Counted from the stretch's first letter, positions 1-8,956 are shown. The stretch: 64,000 nt of DNA from Paenibacillus peoriae (GCF_022531965.1 NZ_CP092831.1:2136001-2200000); one strand, 5' to 3'. Program-made: numbers and translations. The notes: generated from the sequence alone by a model not told the origin.

Positions 1-1
1 T

Positions 2-1714
2 GTAGGCAGTCTTTTGGGGAATGTGGTCATTGCTCGTACGTTGGAAGACGCAAACCGTATTGCGGCTCGTTGCCAATATAGATACCGCGTTGTCACTTTG
101 GAAGGCGATGTTGTCAATGCAGGGGGTTCCATGACTGGTGGAAGCCAGTTCAAGAAAAATGCTAATCTGCTTGGACGCAAACGTCAGTTGGATCAGTTGG
201 ATCAAGACATTGTAGATACGGAGCAGCAAATTGCAAGGTTGCGCCAGAGTGCAATAGATACCAAACGCCAGTTGGAGGAGACACAGACCCGTCTGGACGA
301 GCTGCGTCAGGGCGGCGATGTGAAGCGCGGTGAAGAGCAACAGATGGCAATGGAACTTAAGCAACTGGAGCATGAACTTCGTCATGTTCTGGAGCAGGTC
401 GCTGCGTCTGGTCAGGAGAAAAAGGGCTTTGATCAGGAAATCAAGGAGCTGGAAACTTCCCGGGAAGAAGCGTTGGTAAAGTTAGCTGCGCTGGAGGAAG
501 AAGAAAAGAAAACGCATCAGGCCATTCACGCTGCTGAATTCGCCCGTAAAGCCAACGAATCTGCCAAAGAGCAGTTGCAGGGAGAGCTCACGAATCTCAA
601 AGTAAGAGAAGGAAAGCTGGACCAGGAACGCTTTTCATTGGAAGAGCAGTTGCGCAGATTGCGTGGGGATTATGATACTCTTGGTAAGGATTCAAGACAA
701 AACAAAACGTTGCTTGCTTCCATCGAAGCAGATTTGCTGACCAATGAGCAGGAGACCGTGAAACAGATTGAAAATCTCAATCAATACCGTTTGAAAAAGG
801 AAGAAGCCGCACAGCAACTGGAATTCAAGCGGGCTGCACGCAGCGGCTTGTCCAAAAAGCTTGAAGTGGCTGAAAACGATACAAAAGAACAGCGAATTCA
901 GCTCAAGTCAGTGGAGGAGTTGCTTCGTCAAACGGAAATTGGAGTAAATCGACTTGATGTGGAACTGGAAAACGTTCTGAAAAAATTAAGTGATGATTAT
1001 GAACTCAGTTATGAGTTAGCCAAGCAGCGTTACCCTATACCGGAAGATATTGAAGGTACGCAGAGCGAGGTGGAAAGGCTCAAACGTGGTATTTCCGCGT
1101 TGGGTGAGGTGAACCTGGGCGCCATTGATGAATACCAGCGTGTGCATGAGCGTTATACGTTTCTTGATGAGCAAAAGTCTGATTTGGTGGAGGCCAAGAC
1201 AACACTTTATCAGGTTATTCGTGAAATGGATGAAGAAATGTCCAAACGCTTTAAGACTACGTTCGATGCTATTCGGCGCGAATTTGGAACGGTATTCTCC
1301 AAGCTGTTCGGAGGCGGACGTGCTGATCTCGTGTTACTTGACCCGGAACGCTTATTGGAGACGGGAATTGACATCGTAGCTCAGCCACCGGGCAAAAAAC
1401 TGCAAAACTTGCAGCTACTGTCGGGCGGTGAGCGTGCGTTAACAGCGATGGCGTTACTATTTGCCATTTTACACGTTAAACCTGTTCCATTCTGTGTACT
1501 CGATGAAGTAGAGGCTGCATTGGACGAAGCAAACGTGGTGCGTTTTGCCCAGTATTTACGAGAATTCTCGGAGCAGACACAGTTCATTGTAGTCACACAC
1601 CGCAAGGGCACAATGGAAGAATCTGATGTGCTGTACGGGGTTACGATGGAGGAAGGCGGGGTTTCCAAACTCGTATCTGTCAAGCTGGACAACGATGAAG
1701 CTGAGATTGCCTGA
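2..1714 (+). CDS. smc: Chromosome partition protein SMC, C-terminal part (5' truncated by window)
   Basis: SMC is the ATPase core of condensin, which compacts and segregates the chromosome. The frame is open from base 2, so about 570 C-terminal residues are visible. The first ~60 residues are the end of the hinge, with the glycine-rich stretch GGSMTGGS. A long Glu/Lys/Gln-rich antiparallel coiled coil follows to about residue 350. The C-terminal ATPase lobe carries the ABC signature LSGGERAL, Walker B CVLDEVEAALDEAN and the switch histidine of VVTHRKGTM, all intact. The N-terminal lobe with Walker A lies upstream of the window. ftsY begins 38 bases after the stop, as in Bacillus, which supports the call. 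Confidence 0.98.
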   Translation, partial: VGSLLGNVVIARTLEDANRIAARCQYRYRVVTLEGDVVNAGGSMTGGSQFKKNANLLGRKRQLDQLDQDIVDTEQQIARLRQSAIDTKRQLEETQTRLDELRQGGDVKRGEEQQMAMELKQLEHELRHVLEQVAASGQEKKGFDQEIKELETSREEALVKLAALEEEEKKTHQAIHAAEFARKANESAKEQLQGELTNLKVREGKLDQERFSLEEQLRRLRGDYDTLGKDSRQNKTLLASIEADLLTNEQETVKQIENLNQYRLKKEEAAQQLEFKRAARSGLSKKLEVAENDTKEQRIQLKSVEELLRQTEIGVNRLDVELENVLKKLSDDYELSYELAKQRYPIPEDIEGTQSEVERLKRGISALGEVNLGAIDEYQRVHERYTFLDEQKSDLVEAKTTLYQVIREMDEEMSKRFKTTFDAIRREFGTVFSKLFGGGRADLVLLDPERLLETGIDIVAQPPGKKLQNLQLLSGGERALTAMALLFAILHVKPVPFCVLDEVEAALDEANVVRFAQYLREFSEQTQFIVVTHRKGTMEESDVLYGVTMEEGGVSKLVSVKLDNDEAEIA

Positions 1715-1752
1715 CATTAAACAACATACTTTCAGACCAACGGAGGGAATCC

Positions 1753-2769
1753 ATGAGTTTCTTTAGGAAATTGAAGGAAAGCATTGCAAACAAAACTGAA
1801 TCGGTCACAAAACAGTTCAAAGATGGATTGGAAAAAACACGTAAAGGTTTTGTTGAAAAAGTAACGGACTTGATGATTCGCCGCAAAAAGATTGATGAGG
1901 AATTTTATGAGGAACTGGAAGAAATTCTGATCGGAGCGGACGTAGGCGTCAACACGGTTATGAACCTCATTGAAGACCTGCGAGAAGAAGTGAAAAAGCG
2001 CAAAATTGAAGATGCATCCGAATTACAGCCTGTATTGTCGGAAAAGCTGTCCGAGTTGCTGCGGGGGAATGACAACAGTCAGCTCAAAATGAGTCCTGAC
2101 GGAATTACAGTCATTCTATTCGTGGGAGTCAATGGCGTCGGCAAAACGACAACCATTGGCAAGTTAGCTCATCGTTTTAAACAAGAGGGAAAAAAAGTAT
2201 TATTGGCTGCCGGAGATACGTTCCGGGCGGGTGCGATCGAACAGTTGGAGGTATGGGGCGAGCGGGCAGGTGTAGAGGTTATTAAGCAGCAATCCGGTTC
2301 CGATCCGGCTGCAGTTATGTTTGATGCCGTACAGGCTGCCAAGCAGCGACAAGTGGATGTTTTGTTGTGTGATACCGCAGGACGTCTTCAGAATAAAAGC
2401 AATCTGATGGAGGAACTGAACAAAATTTTCCGTGTGATTCAACGCGAGATTCCAGATGCTCCTCATGAAGTGTTGTTGGTACTTGATGCGACGACTGGAC
2501 AAAATGCACTTAACCAAGCCAAGCTGTTTGGTGAGAAAAGCGGTGTAACCGGGCTAGTACTAACGAAGTTGGATGGTACAGCGAAGGGCGGGATTGTTGT
2601 GGCCATCCGTCAGGAGCTGAATTTGCCTGTTAAGCTGGTGGGCTTAGGTGAAAAAGTGAATGATCTTCAACCGTTTGATTCCGAGCAATTCGTTCATGCG
2701 TTGTTCGCGGGGTTGATTCAGGAAGAGACGGTCGAAGCAACTGCTACAGGCGAGGAAGAACAGAACTGA
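1753..2769 (+). CDS. ftsY: Signal recognition particle receptor FtsY
   Basis: FtsY is the membrane-associated GTPase that receives SRP-bound ribosomes at the Sec translocon. The 338-residue protein has a short basic N-terminal helix (MSFFRKLKESI), a four-helix N domain to about residue 100, and a G domain with P-loop GVNGVGKTT near residues 125-133, DTAGRLQ and the TKLDGTAKGG motif. It lacks the long acidic A domain of the E. coli protein, as is usual in Firmicutes. The ATG follows CGGAGGG. It lies between smc and the ylxM-ffh pair, its normal neighbours, though a hemolysin III-type gene separates it from ylxM here. Confidence 0.98.
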   Translation: MSFFRKLKESIANKTESVTKQFKDGLEKTRKGFVEKVTDLMIRRKKIDEEFYEELEEILIGADVGVNTVMNLIEDLREEVKKRKIEDASELQPVLSEKLSELLRGNDNSQLKMSPDGITVILFVGVNGVGKTTTIGKLAHRFKQEGKKVLLAAGDTFRAGAIEQLEVWGERAGVEVIKQQSGSDPAAVMFDAVQAAKQRQVDVLLCDTAGRLQNKSNLMEELNKIFRVIQREIPDAPHEVLLVLDATTGQNALNQAKLFGEKSGVTGLVLTKLDGTAKGGIVVAIRQELNLPVKLVGLGEKVNDLQPFDSEQFVHALFAGLIQEETVEATATGEEEQN

Positions 2770-2823
2770 TACGTTTAAAGTGGGCTTTCATGCTACGTTT
2801 GGGATAACTAAGTAGCCATCCTG

Positions 2824-2853
2824 TTGCTGTTCAAGTTTGCCCAGATGTATAAT
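2824..2853 (+). promoter_or_regulatory. Candidate sigma-A promoter for the hemolysin III-type gene
   Basis: TTGCTG at 2824-2829 and TATAAT at 2848-2853 are separated by 18 bases. The -10 is perfect and the -35 matches TTGACA at four of six positions. It sits about 80 bases before the next start codon in a 165-base gap after ftsY that holds no gene. No terminator is evident after ftsY. Inferred from sequence only. Confidence 0.45.
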
Positions 2854-2934
2854 GAAAGCAAGAGGTCTGTCGATGTCGTATATGTAATGTATCTTGTATG
2901 TAAAATATAAATCAGGAAGCCGGGTGAAAAACCG

Positions 2935-3585
2935 ATGGCAAACACCTATACCTACTCCCGACGGGAAGAAGTAGCCAACGCCATTACACATGGAATTGGA
3001 GCCGTTTTAAGCGTGGCAGCGCTTGTGTTGCTTATTGTTTTTGCTAGCATGAAAGGAACCACTTGGCATGTCGTCAGCTTTACGATTTACGGGATTACGA
3101 TGCTGCTGTTGTACACTAATTCAACGTTGCTTCATAGCCTGCGTGAAGGAAAAATGAAGGATTTGTTCGAAATATTCGATCATTCTTGCATTTACCTGTT
3201 CATTGCAGGTAGCTACACCCCGTTTATGCTCGTTGCACTGCGAGGTACTCTGGGATGGACACTGTTTGGAGTGATTTGGGGGATTGCACTGTTCGGTGTG
3301 TTGTTCAAGGCGTTCTTCACCAAGCGCTTCCTGTTTATGTCTACCGTGTTTTACATTGTGATGGGCTGGCTCATCACCATTGCCTGGAATCCTCTGGTTG
3401 CGACTGTTCCCGCCGGAGGGATGACGTTATTGTTCGTAGGTGGCCTTATGTATACGTTGGGCACGATTTTCTATGTGTGGCGGGCATTTCCATATCACCA
3501 TGCGATCTGGCATCTGTTTGTTCTGGCAGGCAGCATACTTCATTTTCTGGCTGTTCTGCTGTATCTTACTCCGGTAAGGGTTTAA
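2935..3585 (+). CDS. Hemolysin III / TrhA (PAQR-type) membrane protein
   Basis: This 216-residue polytopic protein has about seven hydrophobic segments and matches the hemolysin III (YqfA/TrhA) family, related to PAQR receptors. Visible family features are the N-terminal EEVANAITHGIGA, the segment HSLREGKMKDLFEIFDHS, then FIAGSYTPF, and the C-terminal HAIWHLFVLAGSILHF. The conserved histidines and aspartate are thought to form a metal site. Despite the name, a physiological role in haemolysis is not established; in E. coli TrhA is linked to membrane homeostasis. It interrupts the usual ftsY-ylxM-ffh order and has its own promoter and terminator, so it is probably a stand-alone unit. Confidence 0.9.
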   Translation: MANTYTYSRREEVANAITHGIGAVLSVAALVLLIVFASMKGTTWHVVSFTIYGITMLLLYTNSTLLHSLREGKMKDLFEIFDHSCIYLFIAGSYTPFMLVALRGTLGWTLFGVIWGIALFGVLFKAFFTKRFLFMSTVFYIVMGWLITIAWNPLVATVPAGGMTLLFVGGLMYTLGTIFYVWRAFPYHHAIWHLFVLAGSILHFLAVLLYLTPVRV

Positions 3586-3600
3586 GTAACAATGGGTAAA

Positions 3601-3649
3601 AAGTCGATCCGTACTTCCGTTTAAGGACAGTGGATCGGCTTTTTTTTGT
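3601..3649 (+). terminator. Rho-independent terminator after the hemolysin III-type gene
   Basis: AAGTCGATCC (3601-3610) pairs with GGATCGGCTT (3632-3641) with one G-U wobble. The pairing extends inward through ACTTCC and GGA-AGT, and a run of eight or nine T follows. Confidence 0.85.
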
Positions 3650-3666
3650 ATGACAAGGGATAACGC

Positions 3667-3695
3667 TTGACATCTTCTTTTCTTTTAGGTATCAT
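3667..3695 (+). promoter_or_regulatory. Sigma-A promoter for ylxM-ffh
   Basis: TTGACA at 3667-3672 is a perfect -35. It is 17 bases from TATCAT at 3690-3695, which matches the -10 consensus at five of six positions. The predicted start is near 3702, about 50 bases before the ylxM ATG. It follows directly after the preceding terminator, so ylxM-ffh can be transcribed independently of ftsY. Confidence 0.75.
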
Positions 3696-3751
3696 AAGGA
3701 ACGTTGAAAAGAACTGTAAAGTGTTTTTCCTTGACGATGGAGGTATACAAG

Positions 3752-4120
3752 ATGAGTCAGGAGAATCGGCTGGAAAAGACAAACCGGATTAACCGACTGT
3801 TTGACTTCTATGAACCTCTGCTTACAGAGAAGCAACAGATGTTTTTAAAATATTACTTCCATGATGATTTTTCTTTAGGGGAAATTGCATCGGAATTTCA
3901 AATTAGCCGTCAGGCAGTATATGAACATATTAAACGTGCTGAACAGGTATTGGAAATGTACGAGGAAAAGCTTGGTTTGCTAAGTAAGTATGAGCGCAGA
4001 ATCCAAGATCTCGATGAATTAAATAAGACGTTGTATGAGGCATTCGGTAAAATCAGTGAGTCCGATGAAGGTACTCTGCAACATGTCCATCAAATTGTAA
4101 ATCGCCTGCAGGAACTGTAG
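3752..4120 (+). CDS. ylxM: YlxM, UPF0122 helix-turn-helix protein of the SRP locus
   Basis: YlxM is a small DNA-binding-like protein encoded next to ffh in Firmicutes. It resembles sigma factor region 4 and is regarded as an SRP accessory factor. I place the start at ATG 3752, preceded by GGAGGT at 3739-3744; the open frame extends upstream to a TTG at 3704 without a good ribosome binding site. The 122-residue protein has the helix-turn-helix LGEIASEFQISRQAVYEHIKRAE in its first half and a charged helical tail. It is followed after 51 bases by ffh, and both share the promoter at 3667. Confidence 0.92.
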   Translation: MSQENRLEKTNRINRLFDFYEPLLTEKQQMFLKYYFHDDFSLGEIASEFQISRQAVYEHIKRAEQVLEMYEEKLGLLSKYERRIQDLDELNKTLYEAFGKISESDEGTLQHVHQIVNRLQEL

Positions 4121-4171
4121 GACATATAGATTAAGAACAAACAACCCTGGTAGACAAGGAGGTGCGAAAGT

Positions 4172-5548
4172 ATGGCATTTGAAGGATTATCGACTCGCTT
4201 GCAAAATGTATTCAGTAAACTGCGCGGTAAAGGAAAAGTGTCTGAGGATGATGTAGCTCAGGCGATGCGCGAAGTACGATTAGCTTTGCTTGAGGCGGAC
4301 GTTAACTTCAAGGTTGTAAAGGACTTTATTGCCAAGGTAAAGGAGAAATCCGTTGGTAAGGAAGTGATGGACAGCTTTACGCCAGGCATGGTCATCATCG
4401 ACATCGTGAACAAGGAACTGACCGAGTTGATGGGTGGCAGTCAGGCCAAGCTTGCCAAAGCAAACAAACCGCCTACGGTCATTATGATGGTGGGTCTCCA
4501 GGGCGCAGGTAAAACGACGACATCTGGTAAACTGGCGAAATTGCTGCAAAAGCAAAATCATCGCCCATTGCTTGTAGCTGGTGATATTTATAGACCAGCC
4601 GCGATCAAGCAGCTTCAGGTTCTTGGGGAGCAGATTAATACTCCTGTATTTACTCTGGGAGATCAGACAAGCCCAGTGGAAATCGCAAAACAGGGTTTGC
4701 AGCATGCTAAGGATAATGGAAATGACTACGTTATTATAGATACTGCCGGTCGTCTTCATGTTGATGAAGAGCTCATGGAAGAGTTGCGCCGGATTCATAC
4801 CAACGTCAACCCGGATGAAGTTTTACTGGTTGTAGATAGCATGACGGGGCAGGACGCGGTTAACGTTGCGGAGCACTTTAATACTAGCCTAGAGTTAACG
4901 GGAGTTGTACTGACAAAGCTGGATGGCGACACTCGTGGTGGTGCAGCTTTATCGGTTAAAGCTGTAACGGGATGTCCGATCAAGTTTGCTACATTGGGTG
5001 AAAAGCTGGATGCGATGGAGCCGTTTCATCCTGAACGGATGGCTTCACGGATTTTAGGTATGGGTGACATGTTGTCCCTGATTGAAAAAGCGCAGTCCAA
5101 TATCGACGCCGATAAGGCGAAGGAAATGGAACGGAAAATGCGTAATGCCGAGTTTACTTTCGAAGATTTTCTGGAGCAAATGGATCAAGTTAAGAAGCTT
5201 GGCCCAATCGACCAGATTCTTGATATGATTCCCGGTATGGGCAACATGAAGCAAATGAAAGATATCAAAGTGGATGACAAACAGATGGGCCGAATTGAGG
5301 CTATCGTTCATTCTATGACCACACAGGAGAAGCAAAACCCAGACATGATTAATCATAGCCGTCGCAAACGTATTTCTGTAGGCAGTGGAACATCACTGGC
5401 TGAGGTAAATCGTCTGATAAAGCAATTTGACGAAATGCGTCGCATGATGAAGCAGTTCTCAGATATGATGGGACCTAAGGGTGGCAAAAACAAGGCTATG
5501 AAGCAGTTGAAGAGTATGGGTAAAGGTATGAAGTTTCCTTTCCGCTAA
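4172..5548 (+). CDS. ffh: Signal recognition particle GTPase Ffh
   Basis: Ffh binds 4.5S/scRNA and signal sequences of nascent membrane and secreted proteins, then docks with FtsY. The 458-residue protein has the N domain, a G domain with GLQGAGKTTTSGKLA near residue 110, DTAGRLH and TKLDGDTRGG. Its methionine-rich C-terminal M domain contains PGMGNMKQMKD and the RNA-binding segment with SRRKRISVGSGTS, and ends with repeated methionine pairs. The length is typical. The ATG follows AAGGAGGTG. rpsP starts 66 bases downstream without an obvious terminator. Confidence 0.98.
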   Translation: MAFEGLSTRLQNVFSKLRGKGKVSEDDVAQAMREVRLALLEADVNFKVVKDFIAKVKEKSVGKEVMDSFTPGMVIIDIVNKELTELMGGSQAKLAKANKPPTVIMMVGLQGAGKTTTSGKLAKLLQKQNHRPLLVAGDIYRPAAIKQLQVLGEQINTPVFTLGDQTSPVEIAKQGLQHAKDNGNDYVIIDTAGRLHVDEELMEELRRIHTNVNPDEVLLVVDSMTGQDAVNVAEHFNTSLELTGVVLTKLDGDTRGGAALSVKAVTGCPIKFATLGEKLDAMEPFHPERMASRILGMGDMLSLIEKAQSNIDADKAKEMERKMRNAEFTFEDFLEQMDQVKKLGPIDQILDMIPGMGNMKQMKDIKVDDKQMGRIEAIVHSMTTQEKQNPDMINHSRRKRISVGSGTSLAEVNRLIKQFDEMRRMMKQFSDMMGPKGGKNKAMKQLKSMGKGMKFPFR

Positions 5549-5614
5549 GGCCAATAGGCCCTTGGAATTATGGATAACAATATACAGTCTACTTTTTGAA
5601 GGAGGTGAATTTTC

Positions 5615-5887
5615 GTGGCAGTTCGTATTCGTCTGAAACGTATGGGTGCACATAAAGCTCCTTTCTATCGCGTCGTGGTATCTGATTCTCGTTCCCCGCG
5701 TGACGGTCGTTTTATCGAAGAAATCGGTTACTACAACCCAATCACAGTACCAGCGGTTGTAAAAATTGATGAAGATAAAGCGCTGAAATGGTTGCAAGAT
5801 GGTGCACAAGCATCCGACACAGTCCGTAACTTGCTTAGCAAAGCGGGCGTAATGAAAAAGTTTCATGAGTCTAAACTACAGAAATAA
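5615..5887 (+). CDS. rpsP: 30S ribosomal protein S16
   Basis: S16 stabilises the body of the 30S subunit. The 90-residue protein begins [31 protein letters not shown], the highly conserved N-terminal signature, and continues with IEEIGYYNP. It starts at GTG 5615 behind AAGGAGGTGA. It is the first of a run of small translation genes (rpsP, khpA, rimM, trmD, rplS); RimM and S16 both act in 30S maturation. Confidence 0.98.
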   Translation: MAVRIRLKRMGAHKAPFYRVVVSDSRSPRDGRFIEEIGYYNPITVPAVVKIDEDKALKWLQDGAQASDTVRNLLSKAGVMKKFHESKLQK

Positions 5888-5910
5888 GGTGCTGATACGG
5901 AGGGTCAACC

Positions 5911-6141
5911 ATGGAAGAATTAGTGATAATCATTGCTAAGGCTTTAGTCGATCATCCGGAAGATGTAACCGTGAAGACCTTGGAGAAGGATCGGCTTGTT
6001 GTATATGAGCTTAGTGTACATCCTGAGGATGTAGGCAAGATCATTGGTAAGCAGGGTCGTATCGCCAAGGCGCTTCGCACTGTGGTTGCATCAGCAGCCG
6101 TTAAGATGGATAAACGGGTTACCGTAGACATCATATCTTAA
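5911..6141 (+). CDS. khpA: KhpA, KH-domain RNA-binding protein
   Basis: This 76-residue protein is almost entirely one KH domain, with the GXXG-type loop in VGKIIGKQGRIAKALRTVV. In streptococci and Bacillus, KhpA pairs with KhpB (Jag/EloR) and affects RNA metabolism and cell elongation; it was long known as YlqC. It starts 23 bases after rpsP behind CGGAGGG and is followed by a strong terminator, which ends the rpsP-khpA transcript segment. Confidence 0.95.
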   Translation: MEELVIIIAKALVDHPEDVTVKTLEKDRLVVYELSVHPEDVGKIIGKQGRIAKALRTVVASAAVKMDKRVTVDIIS

Positions 6142-6155
6142 AGATATACGAAAGT

Positions 6156-6184
6156 GGGTTAGGATGTATGTCCTAACCCTTTTT
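6156..6184 (+). terminator. Rho-independent terminator after khpA
   Basis: GGGTTAGGA (6156-6164) and TCCTAACCC (6171-6179) form a perfect 9-bp stem with a 6-base loop, followed by five T. No promoter stands out in the 55 bases before rimM, so some read-through is likely. Confidence 0.9.
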
Positions 6185-6239
6185 CGTACATGATGAAGAT
6201 GTATATGGAGCGGGACCGATTACAAGCAGGAGGAACACG

Positions 6240-6755
6240 ATGCAACAATTGTTTAATGTCGGAAAAATTGTGAACACCCATGGAATTCGTGGGGAGCTAA
6301 AAATATTAACGACGACAGATTTTCCAGAGGATCGCTTTGCAAAAGGCAGTGAGCTTTTGATTGTTCCGGCTGAAGGTAAAGCACCGATCCCCGTAACTGT
6401 TGAAACAGCGCGTTTTCAAAAAAATATGGTTGTCGCTAAATTTAAGGAATATCACAATATTAATGAAGTTGAAAAATATAAAGGTACATTGTTGAAGGTA
6501 TCTGCTGAGCGGTTAGGCGAATTGGAAGAAAATGAATTCTATTTTCATGAAGTAGTCGGCATGGAAGTGGTGACCGAGGACGGAAATGAGCTCGGCGTGG
6601 TCAAGGAAATTTTGACTCCGGGAGCCAATGACGTATGGGTAGTCAAAATGCCTAAAGGCAAGGAACTGCTATTGCCGTATATAGAAGATGTTATTTTGGA
6701 TGTAAACGTGCGTGAAAAACGAGTTACGGTACGGTTAATGGAAGGTCTGCTGTAA
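6240..6755 (+). CDS. rimM: Ribosome maturation factor RimM
   Basis: RimM is a 30S assembly factor that binds S19 and helps fold the 16S rRNA 3' domain. The 171-residue protein has the N-terminal beta-barrel with [15 protein letters not shown] and the C-terminal PRC-barrel domain with [12 protein letters not shown] and the [13 protein letters not shown] motif. Its ATG follows AGGAGG. The stop codon overlaps the trmD start by one base (TAATG), indicating translational coupling. Confidence 0.97.
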   Translation: MQQLFNVGKIVNTHGIRGELKILTTTDFPEDRFAKGSELLIVPAEGKAPIPVTVETARFQKNMVVAKFKEYHNINEVEKYKGTLLKVSAERLGELEENEFYFHEVVGMEVVTEDGNELGVVKEILTPGANDVWVVKMPKGKELLLPYIEDVILDVNVREKRVTVRLMEGLL

Positions 6756-7573
6756 TGCGGGTGGATGTGCTGACCCTGTTTCCAGAGATGTTTGATGGAG
6801 TATTTAATGCAAGCATTCTGGGAAAAGCAAGGGATAAGGGAATTGTATCACTGCAAGCGGTTAATTTTCGTCAGTATGCCGGCAACAAACACGGACAAGT
6901 GGATGATACGCCCTATGGCGGTGGGGGTGGCATGGTTTTGAAGCCTGACCCTATTTTTGCTGCTGTGGAAGCGCTGTTGGATAAATCAGAGCAACCAACA
7001 TTAGAGACTGCCGATGAAGTTAACCAACTTGAAGGGGTAGAACGTAACACAGACATAAAATCTCCGCGTATCATTTTGATGTGTCCACAAGGCGAGACTT
7101 TTACGCAAAAGAAAGCGGAAGAGCTGGCCAAAGAGGACCATCTTATTTTTATATGTGGGCATTACGAGGGTTATGATGAGCGTATTCGAGAGCACTTGGT
7201 GACGGATGAGCTTTCTATCGGAGATTATGTATTGACTGGTGGTGAGCTTCCAGCCATGACCGTCATTGACAGTGTGACACGATTGCTACCAGGAGTTCTG
7301 GGGAACGAAACGAGTGCGGTAACGGACTCGTTTAGTACGGGGCTGCTGGAGTACCCCCATTATACCCGGCCTGCGGAGTTTCGGGGCTGGAAAGTCCCCG
7401 ATGTACTCCTGTCAGGGCATCACGTCAATATTGATTCTTGGAGACGACAAGAGGCGTTACGTCGCACGATGGAACGCCGACCGGATCTATTGGAACAAGC
7501 TGAACTGACAGGCAAGGAGCGCGTGTGGATTGAGGAGCAACGCAAAGCTGACTTTTTGGAAGACAAGCATTAA
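6755..7573 (+). CDS. trmD: tRNA (guanine-N1)-methyltransferase TrmD
   Basis: TrmD makes m1G37 in tRNAs with G36, preventing +1 frameshifts, using S-adenosylmethionine bound in a trefoil knot. The N-terminus [13 protein letters not shown], the [14 protein letters not shown] motif, [11 protein letters not shown], and the [15 protein letters not shown] knot segment are all present. At 272 residues it is longer than many homologues. The excess maps to an acidic, poorly conserved segment of about 30 residues near positions 72-102, between the PYGGGGGM motif and IILMCPQGE. It is coupled to rimM by a one-base overlap. Confidence 0.97.
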   Translation: MRVDVLTLFPEMFDGVFNASILGKARDKGIVSLQAVNFRQYAGNKHGQVDDTPYGGGGGMVLKPDPIFAAVEALLDKSEQPTLETADEVNQLEGVERNTDIKSPRIILMCPQGETFTQKKAEELAKEDHLIFICGHYEGYDERIREHLVTDELSIGDYVLTGGELPAMTVIDSVTRLLPGVLGNETSAVTDSFSTGLLEYPHYTRPAEFRGWKVPDVLLSGHHVNIDSWRRQEALRRTMERRPDLLEQAELTGKERVWIEEQRKADFLEDKH

Positions 7574-7666
7574 AACGCTTTAAACATGAGTGGATTTGAA
7601 AGCAGGCAGTGACCTGTTCTATAATAAAGTCAATTAAATAATGTTTGGTCAAATCCCTTTTTGTTG

Positions 7667-7797
7667 TTGCAATGCGGTATCCTCCATGATACAATACATC
7701 TGTTGTGTGTAATACGGTGGTCCTCTGTGGATGATGAAGGAAACGGTTGTGTTTCCAGAAGAAGCATGAACACCTGTACGGAAGGAGGGAGTCATAG
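7667..7797 (+). promoter_or_regulatory. Sigma-A promoter and structured leader of rplS (L19-leader-like)
   Basis: TTGCAA (7667-7672) and TACAAT (7690-7695) are 17 bases apart, giving a predicted start near 7702 and a leader of about 95 bases. The leader can form an outer helix between TACGGTG (7713-7719) and CACCTGTA (7771-7778). It also forms an inner perfect hairpin GGAAAC/GTTTCC (7739-7744 / 7751-7756). The ribosome binding site GGAAGGAGGGAG lies just after the outer helix. An L19 leader that mediates autoregulation is known in Firmicutes; assignment of this one is by position and fold only. Confidence 0.6.
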
Positions 7798-8142
7798 ATG
7801 AATATCGTCCAAGCGATCACTGAAGAACAACTGCGTAAAGATTTGCCTAACTTTCGTCCTGGTGACACTTTGAAAGTGCACGTGAAAGTTATTGAGGGAA
7901 CTCGTGAGCGTATCCAGTTGTTTGAAGGTGTTGTAATTAAACGCCGTGGTGGTGGAATCAGTGAGACTTTTACAGTTCGTAAAATTTCTTACGGTGTAGG
8001 TGTGGAAAGAACTTTCCCGCTTCATTCCCCGAAAATCGATAAAATCGACGTGGCTCGCCGTGGTAAAGTGCGTCGTGCGAAGCTTTATTATCTTCGTGAA
8101 CTGCGCGGTAAAGCAGCGAGAATTAAAGAAATTCGTCGTTAA
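7798..8142 (+). CDS. rplS: 50S ribosomal protein L19
   Basis: L19 sits at the interface between the subunits. The 114-residue protein shows the family core [41 protein letters not shown] and the basic C-terminus [19 protein letters not shown]. It starts at ATG 7798 behind GGAAGGAGGGAG. It has its own promoter and a probable leader RNA, and is followed by a strong terminator, so it is likely regulated apart from rimM-trmD. Confidence 0.98.
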   Translation: MNIVQAITEEQLRKDLPNFRPGDTLKVHVKVIEGTRERIQLFEGVVIKRRGGGISETFTVRKISYGVGVERTFPLHSPKIDKIDVARRGKVRRAKLYYLRELRGKAARIKEIRR

Positions 8143-8152
8143 TACAACGAAT

Positions 8153-8190
8153 AACGAAAGGGGCTTGGTTACAAGCTCCTTTCGTTTTTT
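8153..8190 (+). terminator. Rho-independent terminator after rplS
   Basis: AACGAAAGGGGCTTG (8153-8167) pairs with CAAGCTCCTTTCGTT (8172-8186) over 15 bp with one G-U pair and a GTTA loop. Six T follow. Confidence 0.92.
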
Positions 8191-8243
8191 CTACGTACAT
8201 AGGGAACTGTGGATTATTGACCGTAAAGAGAGGACAGTGAGCT

Positions 8244-8870
8244 ATGGAGCAAGAAGTAGGACAAGGAGCTGTACAGCAGCCAACTGATCAGGATGGTACG
8301 CCCAAGCGTAAACCAAAAAATGAGATTTTTGAGTGGCTCAAGGCCATCATTATTGCGTTAGTGCTTGTCTTTTTAATCCGCTGGCTTCTCTTTAAGCCGT
8401 TTATTGTGGATGGCCCGTCGATGCAGCCTAACTTTCATACCGGAGAACGCGTCATTGTGAATGAGATTTTGTATGATTTCCGTGCCCCTAGACCAGGCGA
8501 AGTGATCGTGTTTCATGTGCCGGAGGAAGGAAGAGACTTTATCAAACGCGTCATTGCCGTTGAAGGAGATACGGTCAAGGTAGAAGGTGACACAATTACA
8601 GTAAATGGCAAGCCGATTCAGGAATCTTACCTGAAAGCTCCTTTGGAAGAAGCGCATCAAAATGGCGAGCTTTACAACAAGTTTACAAATTTTCCAAATG
8701 AGAAGTTTAAGGATGGAAAAGTTCCGGCTGGGCATATTTTTGTAATGGGAGATAACCGTTCCAATAGTACAGACAGTCGGATGATCGGATATATTGATTT
8801 GAAAGAAGTCGTGGGTCGGGCTGACGTTATTTTCTGGCCGGCGAAAGATATGCAGTGGATTAACCACTAG
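8244..8870 (+). CDS. lepB: Type I signal peptidase
   Basis: This membrane-anchored serine protease removes signal peptides from secreted proteins on the outer face of the membrane. The 208-residue protein has a hydrophilic N-terminal tail of about 30 residues, one transmembrane segment at about 31-50, then the catalytic serine in GPSMQPNF (Ser59) and the general-base lysine in DFIKRVIAVEGD (Lys101). The later box GHIFVMGDNRSNSTDSR is also present. A single membrane anchor is the Bacillus SipS-type layout. It lies between rplS and rbgA, as in related genomes. Confidence 0.97.
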   Translation: MEQEVGQGAVQQPTDQDGTPKRKPKNEIFEWLKAIIIALVLVFLIRWLLFKPFIVDGPSMQPNFHTGERVIVNEILYDFRAPRPGEVIVFHVPEEGRDFIKRVIAVEGDTVKVEGDTITVNGKPIQESYLKAPLEEAHQNGELYNKFTNFPNEKFKDGKVPAGHIFVMGDNRSNSTDSRMIGYIDLKEVVGRADVIFWPAKDMQWINH

Positions 8871-8956
8871 AATAACTAATAAGCAGCATAGCTGCCGTAA
8901 TCCTAACTAAGAGCCTAAGGGTAAAAGTTGGAGTTACGCACAATGGGGTGATGACG

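Noticed and set aside
7425..7868. Minus-strand frame spanning trmD end and rplS start
   Set aside because: Crosses the rplS promoter and leader, and the product looks like no known family.
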